From Diadema setosum (Eukaryota; Echinodermata; Echinoidea; Diadematoida; Diadematidae), in the NCBI GenBank assembly GCA_033980235.1, contig CM067062.1, forward strand, positions 5,953,696 through 6,017,695: a DNA stretch of 64,000 nucleotides, read 5' to 3'. The notes under the pieces were generated by a model. That model was not told the DNA's origin, ran no database searches, and saw nothing but the letters and a program-made list of their open reading frames with translations. This document shows positions 51,010 to 60,898 of the stretch, one piece after another. Each line of letters opens with the position of its first letter. The stretch's first letter is position 1. The position numbers were made by a program, and so were the translations under genes.

Positions 51010-51797
51010 AGTTACGTTCAGACGGGAGCCCTTAACCTCGAAGTTAGGAAACTTCGAGGTTAGAGCTTGTAGTTAGGGACCGTGAAGACGCACTCGTAGT
51101 TAGCAAACCTCGAGGTTTGCTCGATGTTTCGAGCCACGAGAAATCTTATGGTTAGCGCTCTAACCACGAGCCGCGGGGGGTCCCCACTCGTAGTTAAGCA
51201 CCGTGTGGACACAAAAAACAACGAACTCGGAAGTTAAGAGTGACCTCGCCGTAAACTCCAGCCCCAACAATTTCCCTCTGCTTCCGGGTCAACCTCCAAA
51301 ACGTACACCACAAATACACTACACGTGAAAAACCTATGACGCACGACACAACAACATCATCATCTTTTCTTCCCATGCGCTTGATCTCTGAAACTGAACA
51401 CGTCGAACTCGCTACTGTATTCTATATTCTTCTCCGACGCTAAAAAATGTTTTCGACGAATATCTTCATAAAGGCATAAAGGCATAAAGTCACCAGTGCA
51501 GTGCTATCTCTGCATACCATGACAGAGAACAAGAGTACCTGTAAGCGAGTCCGACAGGGTTGGACTAAAGAATAAATAGACGTCTTGTTAGCAGTGCATG
51601 GGCTGAAACTTCCGGTTTTGTGGTTTTAACATCGAGTGGGACCCACTCGTAGTTACGGGGGGCAGAAGCTTTACCTCGAGGTTTCGTAACCTCGAGGTTA
51701 AGATTCGTCGTGAGGACACACGTCGTAGTTAGGGAGCAAGAGCTAAACCTCGAGGTTTCCTAACCTCGAGGTTAGGGCCTGCCGTCTGAACGTAACT
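51010..51797. mobile_element. Harbinger-like 788-bp MITE with Myb/SANT remnant
   Basis: TIRs AGTTACGTTCAGACGG and CCGTCTGAACGTAACT bound the element, with ATT duplicated on both sides (51007-51009, 51798-51800). Unit A has the empty site near 16578. Many AACCTCGAGGTT palindromes fill both ends. At 51519-51632 a decayed frame reads MTENKSTCKRVRQGWTKE, stop, IDVLLAVHG, which resembles the start of a Myb/SANT-like domain, the DNA-binding partner protein of PIF/Harbinger transposons. A 3-bp target duplication also fits that superfamily. Confidence 0.75.
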
Positions 51798-52260
51798 ATT
51801 CTCTCTACTCTAAATATGCAAGGTCACGAATAAAAGAGTCGTCCATCCATCACATGCTCCAATCACCACTTCATATTTCTGAGCGCATCGCATAAATGTA
51901 ACTCTCTGTTGTTCTACTAATACTCCTTCAGGGAATTAATTTATCCTAATTTGCACCATCCTATGACCGGCTCACCGGACAGCTAATTCATGTGATCTCT
52001 GCCATTCAGATGAACCACCATAAATCAGATTTATTTGGCCCGGATATAAAGCATATTTAGAACATGATGAATTTTATTCACACAGTACGTCTGCTAATTG
52101 TGCTTCATGACTTCGTCCAATTTCAGAGTACTAACATTTTAAACAAATGCCCCGTGAACTTTCCCCCTTTTTTAATACGTTTGTAAATGTTATTCCGCTT
52201 ATAGGCCTATACTCGTCAATGCGTTTCATTCTTTTGCTATCATACATACAGACAGACACC
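51798..52260 (+). promoter_or_regulatory. Upstream flank and leader of TRIM-D
   Basis: Aligns with 16580-17080 upstream of TRIM-B. The CAGA run is reduced to CAGACAGACACC directly before the ATG. No TATA box is clear. Confidence 0.5.
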
Positions 52261-54114
52261 ATGGCAACGTTTCATCAAATCAGCAGCGAGAATCTGGAGT
52301 GTCCTATCTGTCTGACACTATTCAACCAACCCAAATCACTGGCATGTTCTCACACCTTCTGCAAAGACTGTTTGGAACGTATCTCTCAAACTCAGCCAAA
52401 CCAACAGACGATATCATGTCCTGTATGCAGGAAAGGAACACCCCTACCAAGTAGAGATGTGAGTAAGTTACAAACAATCGTACCCCTAAGTTCTCTCGTG
52501 GACGAAGTGAAGACCCAAAATCCAACATGCACAGTTTGTGAGACGGACGAAAAGCCGCCAGCTGTTACCTACTGTCAGGACTGTGGGAATTATATGTGTA
52601 AGTCATGTGACTCAAAACATTCCAGCTGGACGCCATTCTCCACTCACACAGTGGTAGCCATGAGTGAGATACTTTCGGGAAAAGTTCCGCTTAAGAGGAG
52701 ACGGAAGTGTAAGAAACATCCTAACGATGATGAGGAATGTTTCTGTACCGGATGTCGGGAGTACGTCTGCTGTAAGTGCGGGATGTTAAGACATTTACAA
52801 GCAGGACATCAGATCGAAGAGGCAGCTATCCATGAAGAGAAATTGATGGAAAATATCAAGGAGTTACAAGAAAGGGCAAAATCAAAGAAAACAACCATTG
52901 AAAATCATATCGAGTTCATAGAGACACAACGCGATGAAATAGCAAACGTGATGAGAAAACTCACTCATGACATTGACAAGACCTACGATGAATACATGCA
53001 ACTATTGTCAGCCAGAAGAGAGACCTTGAAATGGCAAGTGAAGCGATTGTCTGAAAAATTCGAGAAGAAATTACGAGTCATGGAAGAAGAGAGTCACCAC
53101 ACAATTTATCAAATGAACGCAATGGAAGAGTTGGTATCTAACGGTGTGAAGGTACCGCTAGAGAAAGACTCCTTGTTTGCGCATGACACGCTATGCGAGA
53201 ACTTGAAGAGCTTCCTGGGACGAGTTGATCCTGACGACCAATCACCGAGAGGTGTGGCGGAACGAGCTAAGAAGATTTCATTCTGCAGATACGTGAAGGT
53301 CAATGAACTTCATCTTGGCGAGCTGGAAGGTTACACGTGGGATGTCATAGCAGACGTAGAACTTCCAGTCAAAAACAGCATGAACTGTATCACTCATGCA
53401 CCGGACGGTGAGATGGCGGTGGGTTCGCATTTAGGCGGAATCCATCTCTACTCTTCTGATGGCGAGCTAAAGCAGACAGTGCTGAAGGATGAAAATATTC
53501 AAGAAATGAGGTTCCTGTCTGATGGTCGGAGTGTTGTACGTGATGTGCACAACAAGATGTCACTATACACTCCACAATGGGAGAATCTTGACGTCACGTT
53601 CGAGACGATGAGTCATGATGAAGGAGGTCTTGGTGGTCTCACTGTGGATAGAGATGATAATATCTACGTGGGTTATAGGAAGCCCCAAAAGATCCTTGTT
53701 TTTATCTCACAGGGCGGTAAGGCTGTTAGGAAAATGATGTGTGATGGATATACACCTATGCAACTCTTCTGTAACACCATGGGGAAACTGATACTGAACG
53801 ATGCATCAGCTGTCGTGTGCCTTGATGGTAATGGGAAGAAGGAGAACGTCTTGAAGAAGGAAGATGGTGTGTATGCCTATCGTTACTCAGCTGTTTGTCG
53901 AGATGACTCGGTCATTGTAGCCTGGGTGAAGCACGAGGAGGGTCTCGTCAGTATCCATCGATACACGAGAAATTTCGAGTACTTTCACAATATCACCACT
54001 GATTTCGAAATACGAAAACCAGAGAAAAGAGGTTGGTACTATTTACAAGAGTTTGACAGTGGTGAGGTAGCTTTCTGCACTCCTGATAGACTCTACATAT
54101 TTGATGCTGTGTAG
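52261..54114 (+). CDS. TRIM-D: RING/B-box/coiled-coil protein with beta-propeller-like C-terminus
   Basis: Single-exon 617-residue predicted E3 ubiquitin ligase, 1 residue longer than TRIM-B. RING ligands C14, C17, C29, H31, C34, C37, C53 and C56 are all kept. B-box 1 (CTVC…CQDC…CKSC) and B-box 2 (CKKH…CFC…CCKC…H) are complete. A coiled coil covers about 195-300. The propeller-like C-terminus has single copies of each strand motif, including GGLTVDRDDNIYVGYRK. The start was chosen as in the paralogues (ACACCATGGC); an in-frame upstream ATG at 52147 lies in leader DNA. Intact; likely functional alongside TRIM-B. The substrate is unknown. Confidence 0.95.
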   Translation: MATFHQISSENLECPICLTLFNQPKSLACSHTFCKDCLERISQTQPNQQTISCPVCRKGTPLPSRDVSKLQTIVPLSSLVDEVKTQNPTCTVCETDEKPPAVTYCQDCGNYMCKSCDSKHSSWTPFSTHTVVAMSEILSGKVPLKRRRKCKKHPNDDEECFCTGCREYVCCKCGMLRHLQAGHQIEEAAIHEEKLMENIKELQERAKSKKTTIENHIEFIETQRDEIANVMRKLTHDIDKTYDEYMQLLSARRETLKWQVKRLSEKFEKKLRVMEEESHHTIYQMNAMEELVSNGVKVPLEKDSLFAHDTLCENLKSFLGRVDPDDQSPRGVAERAKKISFCRYVKVNELHLGELEGYTWDVIADVELPVKNSMNCITHAPDGEMAVGSHLGGIHLYSSDGELKQTVLKDENIQEMRFLSDGRSVVRDVHNKMSLYTPQWENLDVTFETMSHDEGGLGGLTVDRDDNIYVGYRKPQKILVFISQGGKAVRKMMCDGYTPMQLFCNTMGKLILNDASAVVCLDGNGKKENVLKKEDGVYAYRYSAVCRDDSVIVAWVKHEEGLVSIHRYTRNFEYFHNITTDFEIRKPEKRGWYYLQEFDSGEVAFCTPDRLYIFDAV

Positions 54115-55421
54115 AATGTAAGAAGAATGGATTCGTTGGTGGAATACTCTAAATAAGTATAATATCGTAATGAATCAAGTTTGCATGTGTGGTAATGGAC
54201 TGCATAATATGGTATGCATGTACCGCGTCTACTCACATGAATATTCATACACTTGTAATGACCTTACTATGTCGAAAAGTTGAAGTAATTTCTGGATGAT
54301 TGACCATTTCAAAGGTAAATCAGGGCAAGTTACAACATTTGTTTTGCAATATTAGTGGTCTAATGATACAACATTATTCAGAGGAAAATGCCTTTCAGAT
54401 CGAATTAGTAAAAAGCTAAACATTACTGCATGTACCAAAGTGGTTTGGGGGATTATTGTAATGACGCAGGTACACAAATTATTGGGGCAAATTATTTGTT
54501 GTATAGGACTCCATTTTTTCCCCTCTCTCTTCTTTCTTTAAGGCACAACAACAACAGGTACATAAGCCCTGCATTGCAGATCTATGAATGGGTATCAAAA
54601 CTTACTTGTTATAGTGTATATCTATAATTTTCCGTTATATATAAAACTCATTTTATATTGCTTGACAATGCGATACTTATCATCCAGGAGTCATGGATTT
54701 TGTCGATGTAATTTGTTAGTCTATCAAAGTATTCTGGCTTTGGTACTTTTCTTTTTGGTCTTAAGTGGCATGAACGTTACTATACCGAGAGGATTTACAA
54801 ATACGAATAAAGGAATAAAATGGAGTATTCACAGCAATGCAAGACAAGACCTGGTCACGAGTGCCGTTCACCAGATTGAACTAGCTGAAGAGCGCTCTCT
54901 TTCGCGTGCACACTGTATATCTCCAACATTACTTCCCTAGTACAGACTGTCTTATATATGGGCTCTTTCCATCTCGCTAAATCTATTGCCCTCCAATTCG
55001 TCTATAGTCCCTTATCATTCCAAGTCAAACATCCATCTAACGTTTAATGAGTGTATGCTTTGGTAAAACCATTCAGTGCTGATTATCATGCCATCGAATG
55101 AAACAATATTGATTGTACGTGTTAACTCTTTTTATGTTTTAAAGAATATTTTATTCTTCATCAAAGGGAGACAAAATGTACAAACAAATTCATACAAAAA
55201 TCTTTATATCAATTTCGTGAACATTTTCATCGATGGAAACAAAATTACATAAACAGATGTATGCCAAGTCTTAACATCAATTTCGTAATCTTTACACTGT
55301 AATGCATTTTTTCACGATCCATATACATACCTCTTTTTTTTTACTATTTTTTCACTACTAACCCCACATTCTCTTTTTAATTCTATTCATTATATTACAA
55401 ATTTATTGTCTAAATCACTAA

Positions 55422-55456
<35 letters not shown>

Positions 55457-55560
55457 AACAAAACAAAACAAAACAAAAAAACCAACATTCATTAATTTTT
55501 AACCAACTTTAAATATCAATATCCATTGATTGAAGTTTATTCCTAAAAACAAACAAACAA
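54115..55560. other. 3' flank of TRIM-D
   Basis: Aligns with 2206-3558 of unit A almost throughout, with a small insertion (54480-54555) and a C-run/A-rich stretch (55424-55480). No gene seen. Confidence 0.7.
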
Positions 55561-55925
55561 CTAGAAATGTCGCTATGGCGACTGGTATGCCTCCGCCATA
55601 ATGCATGGTTCTCCTAATACTAGGTCTATAGTACATGTGGACAATGTGTGATTACATTTTCACAAAATTGGCAAAATATTAAAATGACAATTTTGTCACA
55701 AATGTGTTGAATGTTCACCTTCCTTGACCTAGGTTTAATTGGGTGAATAGGAGAGCATGTACTTGAAGATTTAAGAACTTTAACTTGGCTTTGATCCATT
55801 CACAAGTATGTTTATGAACTGAGTAATTTTCAAGGTATGGAGACAAAGTGCAATTTTTGTATTGAATAGTAAATTGTTGCCATTTTCATCTGGCCTTTGA
55901 CCAAATTCATATGGGCAATTCCACG

Positions 55926-58159
55926 GTAACTCGCGTTACAAATAATGGGTACATTTATGGGATAATGTGCCAATATCTTTGTAATTGCAAGGATCTACAA
56001 GTTACTTTTTTCATCATTGGTTAAGTAGACATACACCAACTAAATGAATCCAAAAAGAAAAATAAAGGACAAACATGTTGGGATTCTTCAATCATTTAAT
56101 TTTGGTAACTCGCGTTACACAAAAAGGACATGGTCAATTCTGTAAAGGCCTCTTTTTGGAAAGTCTCCTCATACTAGACAATCCTGATAAAAGTTTTCCT
56201 ACCATGAATTGATAGTGGGTTAGGACTCATGAATTAACACTATCAAAGTTGAGTAACAATGACCTGGTAAAATGTAGGGAGCCTTTATATCGGTAACTCG
56301 CGTTACATTATGTCCACTAAACACAGGGTGACACAAATTGATGACATACAACTGTTCTGATGGCACTGAATCTTATGTTGAATATTTTGAGAGATGCTTA
56401 GTACATAGTAAAATGAATAAATGTTAAACAAATATTTTACTAATCAACCCAATTGATAGAGAAGAATGTGTTTAAGACTAAAAAGAGCTTCACTCCTCAT
56501 AGAGACCCTGAATATGTTTCAATATATACCCAGATGATTTAGGTGTATAAGTACATAATTTTCAGAGTGTAAAAATGAAAGATGTTGAAAGTTTTTAAAA
56601 ACAAAACATAAAAGTATCAGACCCTATCGACAAGTTTACAAAAAAGCCTACAATCTTTCAAAAATTAAAATCCTGTCTTTTTGAAAACTCTAATTTCTTT
56701 GCAACTGATTGACAAATAGACCAGTTCGTAATTCCACTTTGCGCATGAGCAGAAAAAATTCATTTGTACCAACAGGCATTTTGGTTTGTAAATTCACTGA
56801 TACAGGTGTATAAGCATTTGTGATGCAATGATTATTCATGTGATCCTTATCTAAATGATGCTTGCCAGCACATCCACCTGACAGCAAGAATGGTATTTTG
56901 CAATGTAAAAGGAAATAAGCTGTTACTGCATTCAATACAAAACAATGAAATGGATGCTTGCTAAATTATAAACTGATGGGAGTATTCTGATCCCCTGATC
57001 CAAATGCAAGTTCATTCTTTTTTTGAACATGAATTCCGTAAATTATGTCGGGCAAGTTTTATGCATTATGCCGCTTTGAAAAAGAGTGAAGTGCTGAACC
57101 AACTGAGAGAAAAGAAAGGTCATTTGTACCAATGTGTACATGAGCTACAGTGTAATTACAAATTGGCTTATTACCCTACATCAACTTAAATTTATTAAGC
57201 ACTCAATTGATCAGTGTTTTAGTAGTAGCCATGATAAAAAAAAGTAATTGGCGTGCATACATTGTACTCAAGCAGTATTCGAACTAAGACCTCCTGATCT
57301 CCGGACGGGTAATCTCGGAACTAGACCACTGAACTTCCGCCCGACAGGAAGTGTTGGTTCTAATCCTTATATCATGCAGCGGGTACTGCGTAATTATTCA
57401 AATTCATGAAATTCTTTCGTTGAGATGTTATTATTGCAACTATTTGACAAATTGCCCTATATCAACATAATAAAAACTGAATTGATCAGTGTTTTATTAG
57501 TAGCCATGATAAAAAAATCATGGGCACACATACTTGAGCAGGCCGGATGCGAACCCACAACCTCCTGATCTCCGGACAGGCGTCATTTTCACTAGACCAC
57601 CGAATAAGGATTAGAACCAACACTTGCTGCTTTATAGCATTCTGTAATAAAAATTATGTAATACTAATGCAGGAATTTCAGAAGATAAATTTTAGGTTAA
57701 CCGCGTTCACTGCTGGATGTACATGTACACATGCAGTGAAAGCCTGGCTGGACTCCTCAATGTGGCATGTGATCAGTGGCCTTGATGCTAGTACAATGTA
57801 TTATACACAGTTTATTAGGCTACTCTCCTTTGTTTCAGTCCAGCATAGTGTGTATAACACTGGATTTGATTGTTTTCACCATAATATAGCTCAATTAAGT
57901 GTTAAAATTTGCTTACGTTGGTGGAAACTTGTGTTTATAGTCGGTAACTCGCGTTACATACCGGTAACTCGCGTTACACGGTAACTCGCGTTACACTTTT
58001 CATTGACATTTTTTAATGTGATGACAGTCTTTATTCAAGTCAACATCCTGTGTACAGTATCAGGGTGTGATGAATTTAGAAACTTATGATTCCCAACAAA
58101 TTACCTCCACTGCTTCCTTCAGAATGAAAAATATTTCTTGTTTCGGTAACTCGCGTTAC
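55926..58159. repeat. Seven dispersed GTAACTCGCGTTAC motifs
   Basis: Exact copies begin at 55926, 56105, 56293, 57944, 57964, 57981 and 58146, each preceded by G and followed by A (GGTAACTCGCGTTACA). The motif is an inverted repeat GTAAC/GTTAC with a TCGC centre. All are on one strand; three are nearly contiguous (57944-57994). Confidence 0.95.
57230..57605 (-). repeat. Two diverged copies of a tRNA-like SINE
   Basis: Two related copies (about 57230-57370 and 57475-57620) share GTAGCCATGATAAAAAAA and CCTCCTGATCTCCGGAC. On the minus strand the second copy reads GGTGGTCTAGTG…GGTTCGCATCC, close to tRNA A- and B-boxes; the first is more diverged (AGTGGTCTAG…AGTTCGAATA). They are SINE relics, not tRNA genes. 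Confidence 0.6.
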
Positions 58160-59245
58160 ATGGCTCAAGGGCTGAACTTTCAGGTGGTGATAAAAATTTT
58201 TCGAAGGTGGCATAGAAATTTTCTCATGGGAGACTGAAGTAGAACCAATTTGCTTCTTTAAAATGAATTAACTGAAGTGCTAGCAGAATTTTTCTTTTTA
58301 AAAAATGTATGTCAAGTTAAGCATGCATTTTAGCAATTTGGATGACTGAAAAATTGTCTTGAACATTTGTAGCTGTTTCTCGGGAAATATTTGACCGATT
58401 AATGTAATTCTTTGAGTTTCTTCAACTTCAATATATGGGTAATACATAATGAGTAATTCTTTTGCAATATAATAAACTTGAAATTTTAGTGCCATGTCCA
58501 CATTCCCATGGAATTGCCCATATTAAGATAATCACTGTCAGACAGAACATGCATAAATATGTAGTAAGTTTCAAGATAGAGTTAGTTCAGCACTTTCGCT
58601 TGATCTTTGACCTTTTGACCTTTGAGGCAAAAAAAAAAAAGAGAAAGAAAATAACAGAGAATCTCTATTGGGTTATACATGCATACACCAAGTGTAAAAA
58701 AATAATCCTACTGGCATCGCATACATATGAGGGAAACAGTAGCATTTTGATGTGTTGCCCTTGACCTTTGACCCCTGACCTTTGACCCCATGAACCCCAG
58801 ATTCTCTAGATAATCACTGCCAGCCAGTACATGTATATATTATTTTTTATTCATGTTCCATATTCCACATTTCGTACAAGTTTTATATTCCATTTGATTT
58901 GAATCAGAAATGTTTTTCACACAATGGTCAGTTTGAACCAATAATGCACAAATGTATAAGGACATATAATTAACGTGTAATATGAGGAACTCACTAAAAA
59001 GCAAAGCTTGTAGGATGTGGGCTCCAAAATATAACATAGGGTTTTAGTACAGTATATCAATGTCAGAAGTGACGTAACATGCAAAATTCAAGATATCGAG
59101 AATATTACAATGTTTACGGGATGTACAAAGTATAGTATATAATGTTTATGATTAACTTATGGTATAAATGCTAAGAAAAGTAGCACGTTGATCAAACTAA
59201 TGAAGTCATCCGAGCGAGTCATCATTTGAGTATATGCAAAAAAAT

Positions 59246-60328
59246 TCAAGTGATTACGGCAAAATAATTAACATAGGATTTTAGAAAATTGGCTTTGAGA
59301 TTTTTCTTAAAGGAGCTTAAAGAACTTGAGTGCAACCGAACCGAATCTAACTCATTCCAGAAAGAAGGGCCGGTCGATGTAATTATCTTAAGGGCTAAAA
59401 CTGTACGAACAGGGGAAAAATGATAGGATTCACTGTGTCTTGTAGGGTAAGTATGAATATCACTGTTTTTCACAAACATTGAGGAAAATATACTAGGAAG
59501 GTCACCAGTATTCAACTTATACATGAAAATTCCAACATGATATAAATACAAATCAGAATTTTTTAACAATTTACTTGAAACAAACAATTCATCAGTGTGA
59601 TCAAAAGATTGTGCTCGATTTATAATCCGCAAGGCCTTTTTCTGAACCAAAAATAACGAATCAATTTTAGTCTTTGAGCAATTCCCCCAGGCTAATGTTC
59701 CGTAATTCAAGTAAGGTAATAATAAAGTTGTATAAAGAGAATGCACTATTGGCTTTGGGAAGAGATATTTCAGTTTGTGAATAATTCCAACATTCTTGCA
59801 CAACAATTTACATAAATAATCAACATGTACTTTCCATGAAAGGTTACTGTCAATATAAATACCTAAAAATTTTGTTGAATCTATTTTATTTAACTGTAAA
59901 CCGTTCATTAAAACTAAACCTGGAAGAGATTTTATTGTGTTACTGAAAACCATATAATTGGTCTTATTTATGTTAAGCGACAATTTATTTGCCTGAATCC
60001 ACTCAAACACCAACTTAAGTTCATTATTTAAAGAATCGAGCAAAACATAAGGATCTGAGTGAGAATAAAAGAGACTTGTATCATCTGCGAACAGAAGAAA
60101 AGACAGCAGAGAGGATGAGTTACGGAAGTTATTGATGTATAAAATGAATAAAAGAGGACCTAAGAGGGAGCCCTGTGGATCACCACAACAAATCGAGTTT
60201 ATATCAGATTCATGATTATTTACGGAAACAAATTGAGTTCGACCGGTAAGATAACTTCTGAACCACTCCAAGGCCTTTCCACGAATACCGTAATGATATA
60301 AAATGTTCCATGAAGATGCCTTGAACAA
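59246..60328 (-). mobile_element. 5'-truncated non-LTR retrotransposon, reverse transcriptase fragment
   Basis: An open 360-codon frame encodes the C-terminal part of a LINE reverse transcriptase. The motifs in order are GDPQGSLLGPLLF, FADDTSLF, an NINKTNYMVF segment and KFLGIYIDSNLSW, followed by a C-terminal region with YPTRHSESY and GPSFWNELDS as found after the RT in CR1/jockey-like LINEs. The N-terminal RT motifs and the endonuclease are absent, so it cannot be autonomous. The 5' break is at about 60330, next to TTCCAAGGTACGGAG of the host element. Clade assignment within non-LTR elements is not certain. Confidence 0.85.
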
Positions 60329-60734
60329 TTTCCAAGGTACGGAGAAAAAAGTGAAATTTTAATATTTTACTTGACCTTTTGACCTTTGACCTTTGACCTC
60401 ATGACCCCAAACTTTCACCAGAGAATCTTAATTGGTTAATACATGTATACACTAAGTTTCAAGAAAATATCTTCAGGCAATGTATAGATATGGAGGAAAT
60501 AGTGAAATTTTATGCATTTGACCTTGACCTTTTGACCTTTGACGTTGAGCATGTGCACCCAAAAGTTGATAGGCACAACTTCACTACGTAATACACATAC
60601 ATACCAAGTTTCATTAGGATATCTCAAAAGGTTTTTTAGTTACACTTGCCACAAATTTCATTACGGACTGACGGAAGGACGGACGGACAACCCGAAAACA
60701 TAATGCCTCCGGCACCACTTCGTGGCGGAGGCAT

Positions 60735-60898
60735 AAAAACCACCCAGACCACCCTTACCCCGGTCCATTCTCCCCCTTACTACCCTACCCCATTCCCCCT
60801 TCAAAATCCCCCATCACAACAAAACCTCAGTGGAGACAACTAAAGACGTCTGACCATCAAGTCACAAACAAGTCACGAAGGCTTTGTAGCTCCACTTA
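60735..60898. other. Resumed unit-D host sequence
   Basis: After the nested complex the sequence again matches unit A: 60740-60858 aligns with 3559-3676 and 60858-60898 with 7037-7075. It then stops at CTCCACTTA, where unit A continues CCTGACATT. Confidence 0.8.

Larger units (their letters stand above)
55909..58523. mobile_element. Nested 2.6-kb TIR element rich in GTAACTCGCGTTAC
   Basis: The ends ATATGGGCAATTCCA (55909-55923) and TGGAATTGCCCATAT (58509-58523) are perfect 15-bp inverted copies. Seven exact GTAACTCGCGTTAC motifs lie inside. No transposase frame is recognisable; the 145-codon frame at 57547-57984 has no known domain and runs through a SINE-like repeat. It is inserted in the outer element. 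Confidence 0.75.
55561..60734. mobile_element. Nested transposon complex, outer element with ATGCCTCCGCC ends
   Basis: ATGCCTCCGCCA at 55588-55599 is matched in inverse by TGGCGGAGGCAT at 60723-60734. Unit A has the uninterrupted site (3541-3565, AAACAAACAAAAACCACACAGACC), so the whole complex is an insertion into unit D. Near the left end is a GTCGCTATGGCGAC hairpin, near the right end ATGCCTCCGGCACCAC…GTGGCGGAGGCAT. A GGACGGACGGAC stretch and several TGACCTTTGACC runs lie in the right part. Two other elements are nested inside. No transposase was found for the outer element. Confidence 0.75.

Noticed and set aside
57547..57984. 145-codon frame inside the nested TIR element
   Set aside because: It starts in a SINE relic and runs into the GTAACTCGCGTTAC motifs; no known domain seen.
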